A stretch of DNA of 64,000 nt from contig NC_066580.1 in the NCBI RefSeq assembly GCF_024323335.1, positions 85,731,391-85,795,390 on the forward strand, written 5' to 3'. The DNA is from Lathyrus oleraceus. Lineage: Eukaryota > Streptophyta > Magnoliopsida > Fabales > Fabaceae. The translations under genes were made by a program, and so were the position numbers. How positions within the stretch are numbered: the stretch's first letter is position 1; the number at the start of each line of letters is the position of its first letter. Shown here in pieces: positions 25,087 to 36,100 of this stretch. Below the pieces are notes generated by a model. That model saw only the letters and a program-made list of their open reading frames with translations, had not been told where the DNA came from and did not search any database.

Positions 25087-25790
25087 TCCATTGCTTTGGC
25101 ATTTGCTCCTATGACATGGAAGTGAGTATAAGACCATCACTTTGGCCACTCATCTTATCTCTGCTCATTGCTTTGTTTATTTGTATGTGAGGATACAATT
25201 GTAAGTCCCTGCAAGTTGGCGTTTGTTATCCTAGGATCATACTGTGGATGTTAGAGTAAGCCCAGACAGATTGGCATCTTACATCCATGTTTTGCTTTGT
25301 CTATGTGAGGATACAGCTATAAGTCCCTGCAAGTTGGCATCTGTTCTCCTGTGATCATAAGTTGATTTGCTTGATTGTATGAGAAATTGCAATTGTAAGT
25401 CCCTGCAAGTTGGCATTTGCTTTCTCATCATCTCATGTTGCATTGTTCTTGTATGTGAGGATCCTTGTAAGTCCCTGCAATGAGGCATTGGTATTCCTAT
25501 GAGCATCTGTGGAGTTAACCTAGGTCCAGATAGATTGGCAGTTGACTTCCATATTTCATCTTTGTTTTTCTTTTGAGGAGATTAGTGTAAGTCCATTGAG
25601 TGGCATCTGATATCCATTTCTGTTTTAGGAGACTGGTGTAAATCCATCTATTGGTATCCGGTATCCGCCTTTTATTTCTTTGTTTGAGGAGATTAGTGTA
25701 AGACCATTGAGTGGCTTCTGACATCCCGTTTTGTTTTAGGAGATTGATATAAGACCAGTGATTGGCATCCGGTATCCGCCTTTCTGTGCT
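25087..25790 (+). repeat. GTAAGTCC / TTGGCA subrepeats in the B LTR
   Basis: Roughly a dozen irregular units of about 55-75 bp, each with GTAAGTCC or GTAAGACC followed 5-12 bases later by TTGGCAT or a close variant. The same organisation is in the 3' LTR (46922-47625), in A (about 3000-3545 and 21342-21886, reverse strand) and in C (50195-50330). Confidence 0.75.
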
Positions 25791-26713
25791 TTGTTTGTTT
25801 ATTATTATCCATTGCATTCCAAAGGACACACTTGAATCATCCTCTATATGATTTCAAGAAGTGAACCTTCTAAGAAGTTTTACTATCCATCCTCATCCAT
25901 TCATCATTCATTATGTCCTAAACCTTTTCACACTATATCTTTTAAACTTGACATAAGTGTTGTGCAAACATCTTCATGTTTTTCTAACTAAAAACCTGGA
26001 CTCAAGTCCTTGACTCTTTTTCAAACTCATTTTCATAACACTTCTTCTGAATCAATCTTAATCATACTTTGACTTCACTTTCATAATCACAATCAATTAA
26101 CTTCACTCATTCACTTGTTTTGGCTCTGTCCATTGTTAATCTTTTCATGCATTAGCCATAGGCTTCAATTATCTTTGTGGTTGATGTAAATCTTGCCTAT
26201 CCTTAGTGAGTCGACAGTAAGACTTCCGTACTTCAAACAGGGCTAACCCCTCTAGTACGTCGAAGCTATCCTCGCATGGTGGATGTTGTTTTTGGTCGAG
26301 TGTTCTCCCATTGATAATGAAAAGCCTCAGTGCTGGTGTTTAAAATTGAATCCACCAACTTTTGGAAATCTTTTAGCCGAACTACGGCGTTCTGATCCTT
26401 ACCTTTGATGGAAGGTACGTAGGCAACGGGTTCATCCGTTCGAACCCAATAATAATAAAATTGTATATTCTTTTCTCATCATCCCAATCATGTTTGCACA
26501 ATCTTTAGGTCATAACAAATAATAATTTTTGCATAACAAGTGTGAAAAGGGCTCCCTAGGAGTACCTAGGACGTAGTGGGTGCCTAACACCTTCCCATTG
26601 CGTAATTTACCCCTTACCCAGAATCTCTGATCTTTTTATTAGTTTTCTACGTGTAAAACTTCTTAGGCTTTTGTTCGCTTTTTAGCCAGTCCTTTGGATA
26701 AATAAAAGTGCGG

Positions 26714-26722
26714 TGGCGACTC
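26714..26722 (+). repeat. Primer-site echo in the B 5' LTR
   Basis: TGGCGACTC, the first nine bases of the primer binding site, repeated 86 bases upstream inside the LTR. Also at 1081-1089, 2085-2093 (minus), 20428-20436 (minus), 48549-48557 and 51301-51309; D has TGGCGGCTC at 54038-54046 (minus). Confidence 0.7.
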
Positions 26723-26799
26723 GAAATTTTTCAATGTATCTCCTAGCTTATGATTTAATCGATAGATCATATAGCGACGAATACACCGCTACAGAAAAG

Positions 26800-26817
26800 T
26801 GGCGACTCTGCTGGGGA
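26800..26817 (+). other. Primer binding site of element B
   Basis: TGGCGACTCTGCTGGGGA, six bases after the LTR end at 26793. Complementary to a tRNA 3' end; Arg by analogy with described Ogre elements. Confidence 0.9.
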
Positions 26818-27812
26818 GAGCTCACCAGAATCCTTGGTGGTATTGCCTACTTTTCACCCTTGTTGTGATATATGTTATTATTTGTTCACTTGACATATTT
26901 TTGTACAATTTGGGATCACTGTATTGATTGTAATGTGTGAATTGCTTGATATACATTGCTGTTTGCTTTGGTGATCTGTGAGATGAGTTCTATACCCGAA
27001 CTCGAGTGCACTCTAGGATAGGAGAATGGCATAGTCTTGTCGACTGGTGTGGAGTAGTCCTTAGCCAGTTGACTTGCGAGTCCATTCACTTGGTGGAGGT
27101 CATGTTGAATTAATAATGTCACACAAGTTATTTGTGGTTAGGCATTATTCTTTCAATCATGTTCCGCAGAAGCCAAGGACCTTAGTTTACCAAACCCATC
27201 TTGGCCTATTTTTAGGACCGTAGTGCGGAGGTCGTTCAGATGTCAGTTCTGATACGATTGTTACGCGATACTACACTCATAAGAGTTTCTCTTGAGAATA
27301 TTCTTGGAATACGAGTATTCGTTCCTCCGAAAATATTTGAAAGATGGAACGATGATTATGGGAACCTCTGATAGAACATGTCTGGCAGGTTTAAACCCTA
27401 GTACACTCCCTTTGGGTGGTCCTTAACCGAGACTCCATGCTCGTGACTCTCAACAAACCCGTGATTCGTGGTTGAGTCGTTCAAGCATTGTTAATATCAA
27501 TGGATCCCGGATCAGGTGTAAAACCTAAATCCATCAAAGCGGCTGGTTGATATTAGGAATGTTTGAACCGGTTCACGTACCGTTAATATCAATGGAACTT
27601 GGGTGTCGATAAGGTGAAAACCTAAATCCACCAAAATGGATGATTGATATTAGGGATACATAGAGCTTTCCCACGACCTTTGTTTGGTGTGCTTTGCTTG
27701 ATCCTTGAGTGTGTTTGTTGCATTCATGCATTCACGCATTCATCCGCATTCATGTCATCAAAAGAGAAAATTTTCAAGGAACTTAAAGGGTTTATTTGCA
27801 AAATTTTCAGAC
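26818..27812 (+). mobile_element. Element B untranslated leader
   Basis: About 1 kb with no supported coding. A short inverted repeat (GACTCTCAAC...GTTGAGTC, about 27445-27478) and two larger hairpins (27480-27567 and 27577-27659) precede ORF1. Just before the ORF1 ATG is TTTTCAG, a possible splice acceptor. Confidence 0.8.
27480..27659 (+). repeat. Paired leader hairpins of element B
   Basis: Hairpin 1: arms 27480-27500 and 27547-27567, 18 of 21 positions paired plus two possible G-U pairs. Hairpin 2: arms 27577-27593 and 27643-27659, about 13 of 17 paired. The double arrangement is kept in A and C, suggesting an RNA function such as packaging or dimerisation (inference). Confidence 0.7.
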
Positions 27813-29261
27813 ATGGAAAGACCGAAAAGGCATACAAAGAAGTACAGCTTTAAGCAACCCGATGTAAAAGAGTTAAGGAATCTGACATCATATGTATTAG
27901 ATCCCTTGGGTTTCAAAGCTCGATATGGGAAGCTTCTGCCGCTGTTGACTACTCAAGTGGATGAGGGATTGATGAACACTCTTGCTCAGTTCTATGATCC
28001 GCTCTATCATTGCTTCTTATTTCCGGACTTCCAGTTGTTGCCGACTTTGGAAGAATACTCTCACCTTATTGGGATTCCTATTCTGGATCAAGTGCCGTTC
28101 AGTGGCTTAGAGGGTATTCTGTCTGCTCGAGAGATTTCCAGCTTGTTGCACATAGATGAAGATCTGATTAGAGCTAATCTGACTACCAAAGGCGGAATTC
28201 AGGGTTTTCCTTCCGAGTTCCTTATTGCCCAAGCTACCTTTTATGGGAAAGCCATGAGTGAGGATGCCTTTGAGGCTCTATTCGTATTGCTTATCTACGG
28301 ATTGGTGCTGTTTCCCAACTTCGACAAGTTCGTCGACATGAACGCTATTAGGATCTTTTCAGTTCTTAATCCGGTTCCGACCCTGTTGGGTGATGCATAT
28401 GTCTCCTTGCACCTGAGAAATATGAAGAATGGAGGAGTTATTGTCTGCTGTCTACCCCTGCTGTACAAGTGGTTTATTTCGCACTTGCCGCAGACAGTTG
28501 CTTTCAAGGAGAACAAGGGATGTCTACGGTGGTCTCAGAGACTCATGTCTCTCACCAATGATGATATCACCTGGTATGATCGCGTGTATGATACCGTTCA
28601 GATCATCAATTCTTGTGGTGAATTCCCCAATGTGCCTCTTCTTGGTACGTGTGGTGGGATTACCTACAACCCTACGCTTGCACGTCGTCAGCTTGGGTTC
28701 CCCCTAAAGGATAAACCCCATAACATTCTGTTAGAAGGCGTATTCTTTCAGGAGGGTAAAGATCCCCAAGGCCTGAAAGCCAGATTTGTCCGTGCTTGGC
28801 GCAATATTCGCATGAAGGGTAGGAATGAATTGGGTCCAAAGAACTGCATTGCTTTGGAGCCATACACCTCTTGGGTCAGACAGAGGGCTGCTACCTATCT
28901 AATGCCATACGATCATCCGAGACCTACACTGTTGGATGTGGCTGGGCCTTCAACCCTCCCTACCCAACGTGTAGAGGAGTTGAGAGAAGAAGACCTTTCG
29001 CGTGCCTGGATCCGCGAGAGAGAGGAATTGCTGCAGCAGCTCAAGGAGAAAGATGCTATGATTGAATTTCTCGAGCACCGAGTGATCGACGATCCGAACG
29101 ACACTTGGACTTCTCTGCTTCCTCAGTCTTCCAAATTTTGGAAAAGGAAGTATGATCAACTTGCAAAGGAGAAGGCTGATATGGAGGCTGCCTATGAGAG
29201 AGAGATCAAGAAGTTGTACACTTCTCGTCTTCCAGCATCCCGAGCTGATAGGGATCCATAG
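27813..29261 (+). CDS. ORF1: Element B ORF1 protein (Ogre-specific, unknown function)
   Basis: Encodes 482 residues from the ATG at 27813, nearly identical to A's ORF1 and fully open. The frame upstream differs from A by compensating indels between the two copies, supporting this start. Hydrophobic segments around FVLLIYGLVLF and CCLPLLYKWFISH look like buried helices rather than clear membrane anchors. The C-terminus (AWIREREELLQQLKEKD and the following charged region) is a probable coiled coil. It resembles DUF7745 proteins of legume retroelements (recalled, not searched). Its role is unknown; its position as a separate ORF ahead of gag is a defining Ogre trait. It precedes gag-pro by 297 bases. 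Confidence 0.88.
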   Translation: MERPKRHTKKYSFKQPDVKELRNLTSYVLDPLGFKARYGKLLPLLTTQVDEGLMNTLAQFYDPLYHCFLFPDFQLLPTLEEYSHLIGIPILDQVPFSGLEGILSAREISSLLHIDEDLIRANLTTKGGIQGFPSEFLIAQATFYGKAMSEDAFEALFVLLIYGLVLFPNFDKFVDMNAIRIFSVLNPVPTLLGDAYVSLHLRNMKNGGVIVCCLPLLYKWFISHLPQTVAFKENKGCLRWSQRLMSLTNDDITWYDRVYDTVQIINSCGEFPNVPLLGTCGGITYNPTLARRQLGFPLKDKPHNILLEGVFFQEGKDPQGLKARFVRAWRNIRMKGRNELGPKNCIALEPYTSWVRQRAATYLMPYDHPRPTLLDVAGPSTLPTQRVEELREEDLSRAWIREREELLQQLKEKDAMIEFLEHRVIDDPNDTWTSLLPQSSKFWKRKYDQLAKEKADMEAAYEREIKKLYTSRLPASRADRDP

Positions 29262-29558
29262 GATGTTATTTACCTTTTCTCTTTGTAATATTTAAAAGAA
29301 TGCTGTACTTCTTTGTCTTAATATTTTGAATGAAATATTTTCCATGAGCAATCAAAATGTTTAAATATTCAAAATATTGCAAATGAATACCCTAAGGGTT
29401 CCTTGAAGATCAAAGCATTTGCACAAGCATTTCATGCATCATTCTTGCATAAGCAGGTACCCATTTTTCTGGTCTTCCGGTTCTAACGTCTGTTCTTCAT
29501 TTATTTTGAAGACAAGCTGACTCACCGGTATTATACGAGAGTCAACTCTGCAAGGATT
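29262..29558 (+). other. Spacer between ORF1 and gag-pro of element B
   Basis: AT-rich, no ORF of note. GCAGGTACCC near 29455 is shared with A. The gag frame has no upstream in-frame ATG here, which fixes the gag start at 29559. Confidence 0.6.
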
Positions 29559-32500
29559 ATGGAGCAGTTGGAACAAGAGAACCTGAGCTTGAGGGATGAG
29601 GTCGCCAGACTTGGCGCTCTGATGGAGCAACTTCTCGCTGCCCAGAATCAGCCTGCTCCTCAGCCAGCAACTCCCGTTCAGCGGACGGTCATATCTGAGA
29701 TAGCTACATCAACGGTGCCTGTTAGTGCCCAGCAGCCAAACGCCATGCCTCCCGGTTTTCCTTGGGGGATGCCTCCTGGCTTTATGCCCGATCTGCCAGC
29801 TCCTACCTTCGCTCAAATGCCGGCATCTAGCCCGGTCCCTATTCCTGTTCCTCCTGTCGTGCATACCATGCCGAGGGTAGACGACACCATTTATCACTCT
29901 GAAGCGTCTGAGGGCTCAGATGTTCATGAGAAGATGGATGCTATGAACGATCAATTCCTCGAGCTGAGAAAGGAATTGAGAACTCTTAGAGGCAAAGATC
30001 TCTTCGGCAAGTCAGCAGCCGAACTTTGTCTAGTTCCCGGTGTGAAGATACCAGTTAAATTCAAAGTCCCAGACTTTGAGAAATATAAAGGGAACACTTG
30101 TCCTTTGGCACACTTAGTCATGTATGCCAGAAAGATGTCCACGCAGACCGACAACGATCAACTCTTGATCCACTACTTCCAAGACAGTTTGTCTGGTGCT
30201 GCTCTCCGTTGGTATATGAGTCTGGACAGTGCCAACATCCGCTCTTTCAATGATCTTGGCGAAGCTTTCGTCAAGCAATATAAATATAACGTTGACATGG
30301 CGCCTGACAGAGATCAACTCAGGTCTATGTCACAAAAGGACAAGGAGTCGTTCAAGGAGTACGCCCAGAGATGGCGTGAGCTGGCAGCTCAAATCACTCC
30401 ACCATTAGAAGAGAAGGAGATGACCAAGATCTTTCTGAAGACTCTTGGGTCATTTTACTATGAGAGAATGGTGGCCAGCGCTCCCTCTGATTTCACCGAG
30501 ATGGTGAACATGGGGATGCGTCTTGAAGAAGGTGTCCGCGAGGGACGGTTAGCCAAAGATGATGGTTCTTCCTCTAAGCGATATGGAGCGTTTAAGAGGA
30601 AAGAAGGTGAAGCGCATGCCGTGCAATCTCAGCCAAAGCATCGAAGACCCTCTGTTCAGAGGAAGCCTGCACGACATTCTGGTCATCAGCACCAGGTGGC
30701 TCACGTAGCACCTGTTTTCAAGGATAACACTCCTCAACGTCAGCAATATCAACCTCAACAGTATCAGCATCAGCAGCAATATCCACAACCGCAGTATCAA
30801 CAACAAGCTCGTCCACAGCAACAGGCTTACCAGCCTCGTGGAAATACGAGTAATCAAGCGAATGCGGGTTATGAAAGGAAGAAGATCAGCTTTGATCCGA
30901 TTCCTATGACGTATACGGAGTTATATCCCTCTCTAATAGAGCGGAAGTTGGTTTCTCCAAGAGATCCTCCGGCTATACCGGCCAACCCTCAGTGGTGGTA
31001 CAAGCCTGACCAGCACTGTGTCTATCACTCTGGCGCTCCGGGCCATGACATTGAGAATTGCCTCCAGCTGAAGACTAAGGTTCAAGACCTTATGAGAAGC
31101 GGAATCCTGAGTTTTGAAGACTCCAACCCAAATGTCACCAGGAACCCATTGCCTTCGCATGGGAAATCTGTGAACATGATCCAGGAGGACCTTGGGAAGT
31201 ACAAGGTGAAGTACATCAGTCATATCCGGCAGTCATTGGTTGGATTACATAAGATGCTGTGTCGGCACAGCTATTTGAAGCATAACCACGACAAGTGCCA
31301 CGTCTGCTCGGTCAATCGTTTGGGTTGTGACCAAGTTCGCAAGGAATTGCAAATGCTGTTGAATGAAGGTACCATTGAGATTCTCCAGAATCGCAATGTT
31401 GATGTTGTTGAGCCCGAAGTGAGTGTCATCTCCCCGGTGTTCAAATTGCCTGAGCCTGTTGTTATTCGCTACAATAGCAACAAACCAAAGGCTTCCCCTG
31501 CCTTGATCATCAAACCAGCCGGCCCTGTGCCGTATTCATCCGATAAGGCTGTACCTTTCAGATACAATCCTGTTGCTGTCCAGGATGGGGTTGAGGTACC
31601 TCTGCCGTCTACTTCCGTGACCACTATCGCTGATGTTAGTGGGTTGACCCGCAGCGGTCGTGTATTTTCTGCGCCTGCTAAGGCTACCGCTTCTGACACT
31701 GTTGTGCACCCTGTAGGGAATGCTGTGAATGTTCAGAATCCGGCACCTGCTGTTGCCCAGCCTTCCTCCTCCGTACAAACTCCTGCTACTGTAGTTGGCC
31801 CAAGCGGCATTGTTGATGAAGAATCTGATGAGATGCTGAGGCTCATCAGAAAGAGTGAGTACAATATTGTAGACCAGCTTCTACACACGCCCTCCAAGAT
31901 TTCTATCCTTTCTCTATTGCTGAATTCAGAGCCTCATAGGGAGTCTCTTCAGAAAGTCTTGGACCTGGCGTACGTTGATCACGACGTCACCTTGGAACAA
32001 TTTGATAGCATTGTTGCAAACATTACCGCTTGCAACACTCTGAGCTTTTGTGACGCTGATCTCCCTGAGGAGGGAAGAGACCACAACATGGCTTTACACA
32101 TTTCAATGAATTGCAAATCTGATGCAATGTCCAATGTATTGGTGGACACTGGATCGTCCCTTAATGTATTGCCAAAATCCACACTCTCCAGATTGTCATA
32201 TCAAGGTCCTCCTATGAGGCAGAGTGGGGTTGTTGTTAAAGCTTTTGATGGGTCGCGCAAGACCGTGATTGGGGAAGTTGATCTCCCAATCAAGATTGGA
32301 CCAAGTGATTTCCAGATCACTTTTCAAGTAATGGATATTCACCCATCATACAGCTGTCTCTTGGGCAGACCATGGATTCACGAGGCTGGCGCCGTGACAT
32401 CCACCCTACACCAAAAGCTGAAGTTTGTGAAAAACAAGAAATTGGTTGTAGTAGGGGGAGAAAAGGCTCTCCTGGTCAGTAATTTGTCTTCTTTCTCGTA

Positions 32501-32885
32501 TATTGACGCAGAGGATGAAGTTGGAACTCAGTTTCAAGCTTTGTCTATTGATAAACCAATCGAGAAGAAGTCTCCTTCATTCACTTCCTACCGTGATGCA
32601 AAGCTGGCCATTGAATGTGGTGCAGTTGCTGGATTAGGGAAAGTGCTTGAACTCGAAGATAACCGATCCCGGGCTGGCATTGGCTATGGTTCTGGGGCAT
32701 GCAACGAGCAAGGTCTGTTCACGAGTGGAGGATTCATCCATGCTGACCAACCTGCAGAAGAGGAAGCTGCTGCTATCATTGAAGAAGAAGATGCAGAAGA
32801 TCTGAACAACTTTGTTATTCCTGGTGGTGTCTGCCACAATTGGGTCGCTGTGGATGTTCCTACAGTTATCCATAGATCAGAGTAA
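29559..32885 (+). CDS. gag-pro: Element B gag-protease polyprotein (exon 1, unspliced form)
   Basis: Encodes 1108 residues and is intact. The N-terminal Leu/Glu-rich 30 residues are probably a coiled coil. A Pro-rich linker follows, then the gag core at about 167-340. A Gln-rich stretch (about 385-430) is somewhat longer than in A and accounts for most of the length difference. The knuckle-like C-x2-H-x5-H-x4-C motif begins at Cys487, and a Cys/His segment lies near 575-590. The retroviral-type aspartic protease has its DTGSS active site at Asp863, with GEVDLPIKIG and LLGRPW downstream. Gag should assemble the particle and bind RNA; protease should process the polyproteins. The terminal GAG-TAA overlaps the splice donor, so the same stop is removed by splicing to make the pol fusion. 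Confidence 0.93.
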   Translation: MEQLEQENLSLRDEVARLGALMEQLLAAQNQPAPQPATPVQRTVISEIATSTVPVSAQQPNAMPPGFPWGMPPGFMPDLPAPTFAQMPASSPVPIPVPPVVHTMPRVDDTIYHSEASEGSDVHEKMDAMNDQFLELRKELRTLRGKDLFGKSAAELCLVPGVKIPVKFKVPDFEKYKGNTCPLAHLVMYARKMSTQTDNDQLLIHYFQDSLSGAALRWYMSLDSANIRSFNDLGEAFVKQYKYNVDMAPDRDQLRSMSQKDKESFKEYAQRWRELAAQITPPLEEKEMTKIFLKTLGSFYYERMVASAPSDFTEMVNMGMRLEEGVREGRLAKDDGSSSKRYGAFKRKEGEAHAVQSQPKHRRPSVQRKPARHSGHQHQVAHVAPVFKDNTPQRQQYQPQQYQHQQQYPQPQYQQQARPQQQAYQPRGNTSNQANAGYERKKISFDPIPMTYTELYPSLIERKLVSPRDPPAIPANPQWWYKPDQHCVYHSGAPGHDIENCLQLKTKVQDLMRSGILSFEDSNPNVTRNPLPSHGKSVNMIQEDLGKYKVKYISHIRQSLVGLHKMLCRHSYLKHNHDKCHVCSVNRLGCDQVRKELQMLLNEGTIEILQNRNVDVVEPEVSVISPVFKLPEPVVIRYNSNKPKASPALIIKPAGPVPYSSDKAVPFRYNPVAVQDGVEVPLPSTSVTTIADVSGLTRSGRVFSAPAKATASDTVVHPVGNAVNVQNPAPAVAQPSSSVQTPATVVGPSGIVDEESDEMLRLIRKSEYNIVDQLLHTPSKISILSLLLNSEPHRESLQKVLDLAYVDHDVTLEQFDSIVANITACNTLSFCDADLPEEGRDHNMALHISMNCKSDAMSNVLVDTGSSLNVLPKSTLSRLSYQGPPMRQSGVVVKAFDGSRKTVIGEVDLPIKIGPSDFQITFQVMDIHPSYSCLLGRPWIHEAGAVTSTLHQKLKFVKNKKLVVVGGEKALLVSNLSSFSYIDAEDEVGTQFQALSIDKPIEKKSPSFTSYRDAKLAIECGAVAGLGKVLELEDNRSRAGIGYGSGACNEQGLFTSGGFIHADQPAEEEAAAIIEEEDAEDLNNFVIPGGVCHNWVAVDVPTVIHRSE

Positions 32886-33159
32886 TTGTTCATTTTGTTT
32901 AAAACCCTTCTCCCATGCCAAAAGGAGAAGTGATGACATTGTTGGCAAAGCATATATACAATGATGTTTTCATTCAATTTTTGCATTGTCAAAACATTTG
33001 TTTTTCCTTTGTTTTCACTTTTTGCTTTTCTTTATGAAATCAGTGATCACAAAAAACCATAAAAACAAAAATAAAAGCTATAAAAGCAACATTCTTTCAT
33101 CTGCATAATGATTTGTTTGTTTAAATGCTGAGTTTTTCTTAACCAAAATCATTATGCAG
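32882..33159 (+). other. Intron between gag-pro and pol of element B (278 bp)
   Basis: The donor GTAATT begins at 32882, inside the last sense codon of gag-pro; the acceptor CATTATGCAG ends at 33159, with CTTAACC about 20 bases upstream as branch point. Joining 32881 to 33160 keeps the frame into pol. T-rich and A-rich runs replace coding content. The matching 280-bp intron is in A. Confidence 0.85.
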
Positions 33160-36100
33160 GTTGATCCTAAAACCCATTGAACATAATGATCCAACGCCAT
33201 CTCCCAATTTTGAATTCCCTGTATTTGAGGCAGAAGAGGATGACGTTGAAGAGATTCCTGATGAGATCACCCGTCTCCTTGAGCACGAAGAGAAGATCAT
33301 TCAGCCGCATCTCGAAGACTTGGAAACAGTCAACTTGGGATCTGAAGATTGTGAGCGCCTGGTGAAGATTGGGGCACTTCTTGAAGGGTCTGTTAAGGAA
33401 GATTTGATCAGCTTGCTACGAGAATATTCAGATATCTTTGCTTGGTCCTATGAAGACATGCCGGGTTTAGATACAGATATTGTGCAACATTTCCTGCCTT
33501 TGAAGCCTGAGTGCGTGCCTGTGAAGCAGAAGCTCAGAAGAACTCATCCAGATATGGCAGTGAAGATCAAAGAGGAAGTTCAGAAGCAAATTGATGCGGG
33601 GTTTCTGGTGACTTCGACATATCCTCAATGGGTGGCCAATATTGTGCCTGTTCCTAAGAAGGACGGAAAAGTCCGTATGTGCGTTGATTATAGAGATTTG
33701 AATAAAGCTAGCCCAAAAGATGATTTTCCTCTACCACACATTGACATGTTGGTAGACAATACAGCTAAATTCAAAGTCTTTTCCTTTATGGACGGATTTT
33801 CCGGATATAATCAAATCAAGATGGCACCAGAGGATATGGAGAAGACAACATTCATCACACCTTGGGGAACATTCTGTTATCGAGTGATGCCCTTCGGTTT
33901 GAAGAACGCCGGAGCCACGTATCAACGAGCTATGACTACCTTGTTTCATGATATGATGCACAAGGAGATAGAAGTCTATGTTGATGATATGATTGCTAAG
34001 TCCCGAACGGAAGTTGAGCATATTGAGCATTTGTTGAAGCTTTTCCAGCGTTTGAGGAAATTCAAACTTCGTCTGAATCCGAACAAATGTACCTTTGGAG
34101 TCCGTTCCGGCAAGTTGTTGGGTTTTGTGGTAAGTGAAAGAGGTATTGAGGTTGATCCTGCAAAGGTCAAAGCAATACAAGAGATGCCCGCACCCAAAAC
34201 TGAGAAGCAAGTCCGAGGTTTTCTTGGCCGCTTGAACTACATTTCCAGATTTATATCCCACATGACTGCCACATGTGCGCCGATATTCAAGCTCCTCCGG
34301 AAAGATCAGTCTCATGATTGGACCGAGGATTGCCAGAAAGCTTTCGACAGTATCAAAGATTATCTGTCCGAACCTCCGATTTTGTCTCCGCCAGTAGAAG
34401 GAAGACCTCTGATTATGTACTTAACAGTTCTTGAAGACTCGATGGGTTGTGTACTCGGTCAACAAGATGAATCAGGGAAGAAGGAGTTTGCTATCTACTA
34501 CCTCAGTAAGAAGTTTACTGATTGTGAGTCTCGGTACTCTATGCTTGAGAAGACGTGCTGTGCTTTAGCTTGGGCAGCTAAGCGTTTGCGCCAGTACATG
34601 ATAAATCATACAACTTGGTTGATATCCAGAATGGATCCAATTAAGTATATCTTCGAGAAGCCTGCTTTAACTGGGAGGATTGCCCGTTGGCAGATGCTGT
34701 TGTCTGAGTATGATATTGAGTATCGAGCTCAGAAAGCTATCAAAGGTAGTATCTTGGCTGACCATCTTGCGCACCAGCCGATTGAAGATCATCAGTCTGT
34801 TCAGTATGATTTCCCTGACGAGGAAATTCTGTATTTAAAGATGAAAGATTGCGATGAGCCTACACTTGATGAAGGTCCAGAACCTGGTTCCAGATGGACG
34901 ATGGTGTTTGATGGCGCTGTTAATCAATATGGAAATGGAATTGGGGCAGTAATTGTTAATCCCCAGGGATCGCACATTCCATTTACAGCAAGGCTAACCT
35001 TCAAATGCACGAATAATATGGCAGAGTACGAAGCCTGTATTATGGGACTTGAAGAATGCATTGATTTGAGAATCAAATATCTTGATGTCTATGGTGATTC
35101 AGCTTTGGTTGTCAATCAGATCAAGGGTGAATGGGAGACAAATCAGCCAGGTCTCATCCCATACAGAGATTATGCAAGGAGAATTTCAACTTTCTTCACA
35201 GAAGTTGAATTTTATCATATTCCTCGAGAGGATAATCGGATGGCAGATGCCCTTGCTACGCTTGCTTCTATGATAGTTGTCAGATGGTGGAATGATGTCC
35301 CCAACATTACTGTGATGCGCTTGGACAGACCCGCTCACATATTTGCAATTGAAGAAGTGAAAGATGACAAGCCTTGGTATTTTGATATCAAGAATTTCCT
35401 CCAGAACCAGGTCTACCCGTCTGGGGCATCTGTGAAAGATAGGAAAACTTTGAGAAGGTTGTCTGGCAGTTTCTACCTCAGTGGTGAAGTGCTGTATAAG
35501 AGAAATTTTGATATGGTTTTGCTCAGATGCGTGGATAGACACGAAGCAAACCTATTGATGACTGAGGTCCATGAGGGTTCATTTGGTACTCATTCCAATG
35601 GACATGCCATGGCTAAGAAAATGTTGAGAGCAGGCTACTATTGGCTGACAATGGAGTCTGACTGTTGCAAGTATGTGAAGAAATGTCACAAGTGTCAAAT
35701 TTATGCGGATAAGATTCATATTCCTCCGACACTCCTGAATGTGATTTCATCACCATGGCCTTTCTCTATGTGGGGAATCGACATGATCGGCATGATTGAG
35801 CCGAAAGCGTCCAACGGACATCGTTTTATTCTCGTAGCAATTGATTACTTCACCAAATGGGTTGAAGCCGCTTCGTACGCGAATGTAACCAGACAGGTGG
35901 TTGTGAAGTTTATCAAGAACCAGTTGATTTGCCGTTATGGTGTGCCAGAGAGGATCATTACTGATAATGGATCCAACCTGAATAACAAGATGATGGATGA
36001 GTTGTGCGCTGAGTTCAAGATTGCACACCATAACTCCTCTCCTTACAGACCTAAGATGAATGGGGCTGTTGAAGCTGCTAACAAGAATATCAAGAAAATT

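Larger units (their letters stand above)
24598..26793 (+). mobile_element. Element B 5' LTR, 3' 2.2 kb only
   Basis: Matches 46433-48628 at a constant offset of 21835 with about two substitutions seen by eye (C/T near 25199 and A/G near 25747). It contains the TAAGTCC/TTGGCA subrepeats (about 25087-25790), AATAAA at 26701-26706 as a possible poly(A) signal, and the primer-site echo at 26714-26722. Confidence 0.92.

Noticed and set aside
24598..26793. Solo LTR or separate LTR fragment
   Set aside because: It runs directly into the primer site, leader and intact genes of B and matches B's 3' LTR at constant offset, so it is B's own 5' LTR.
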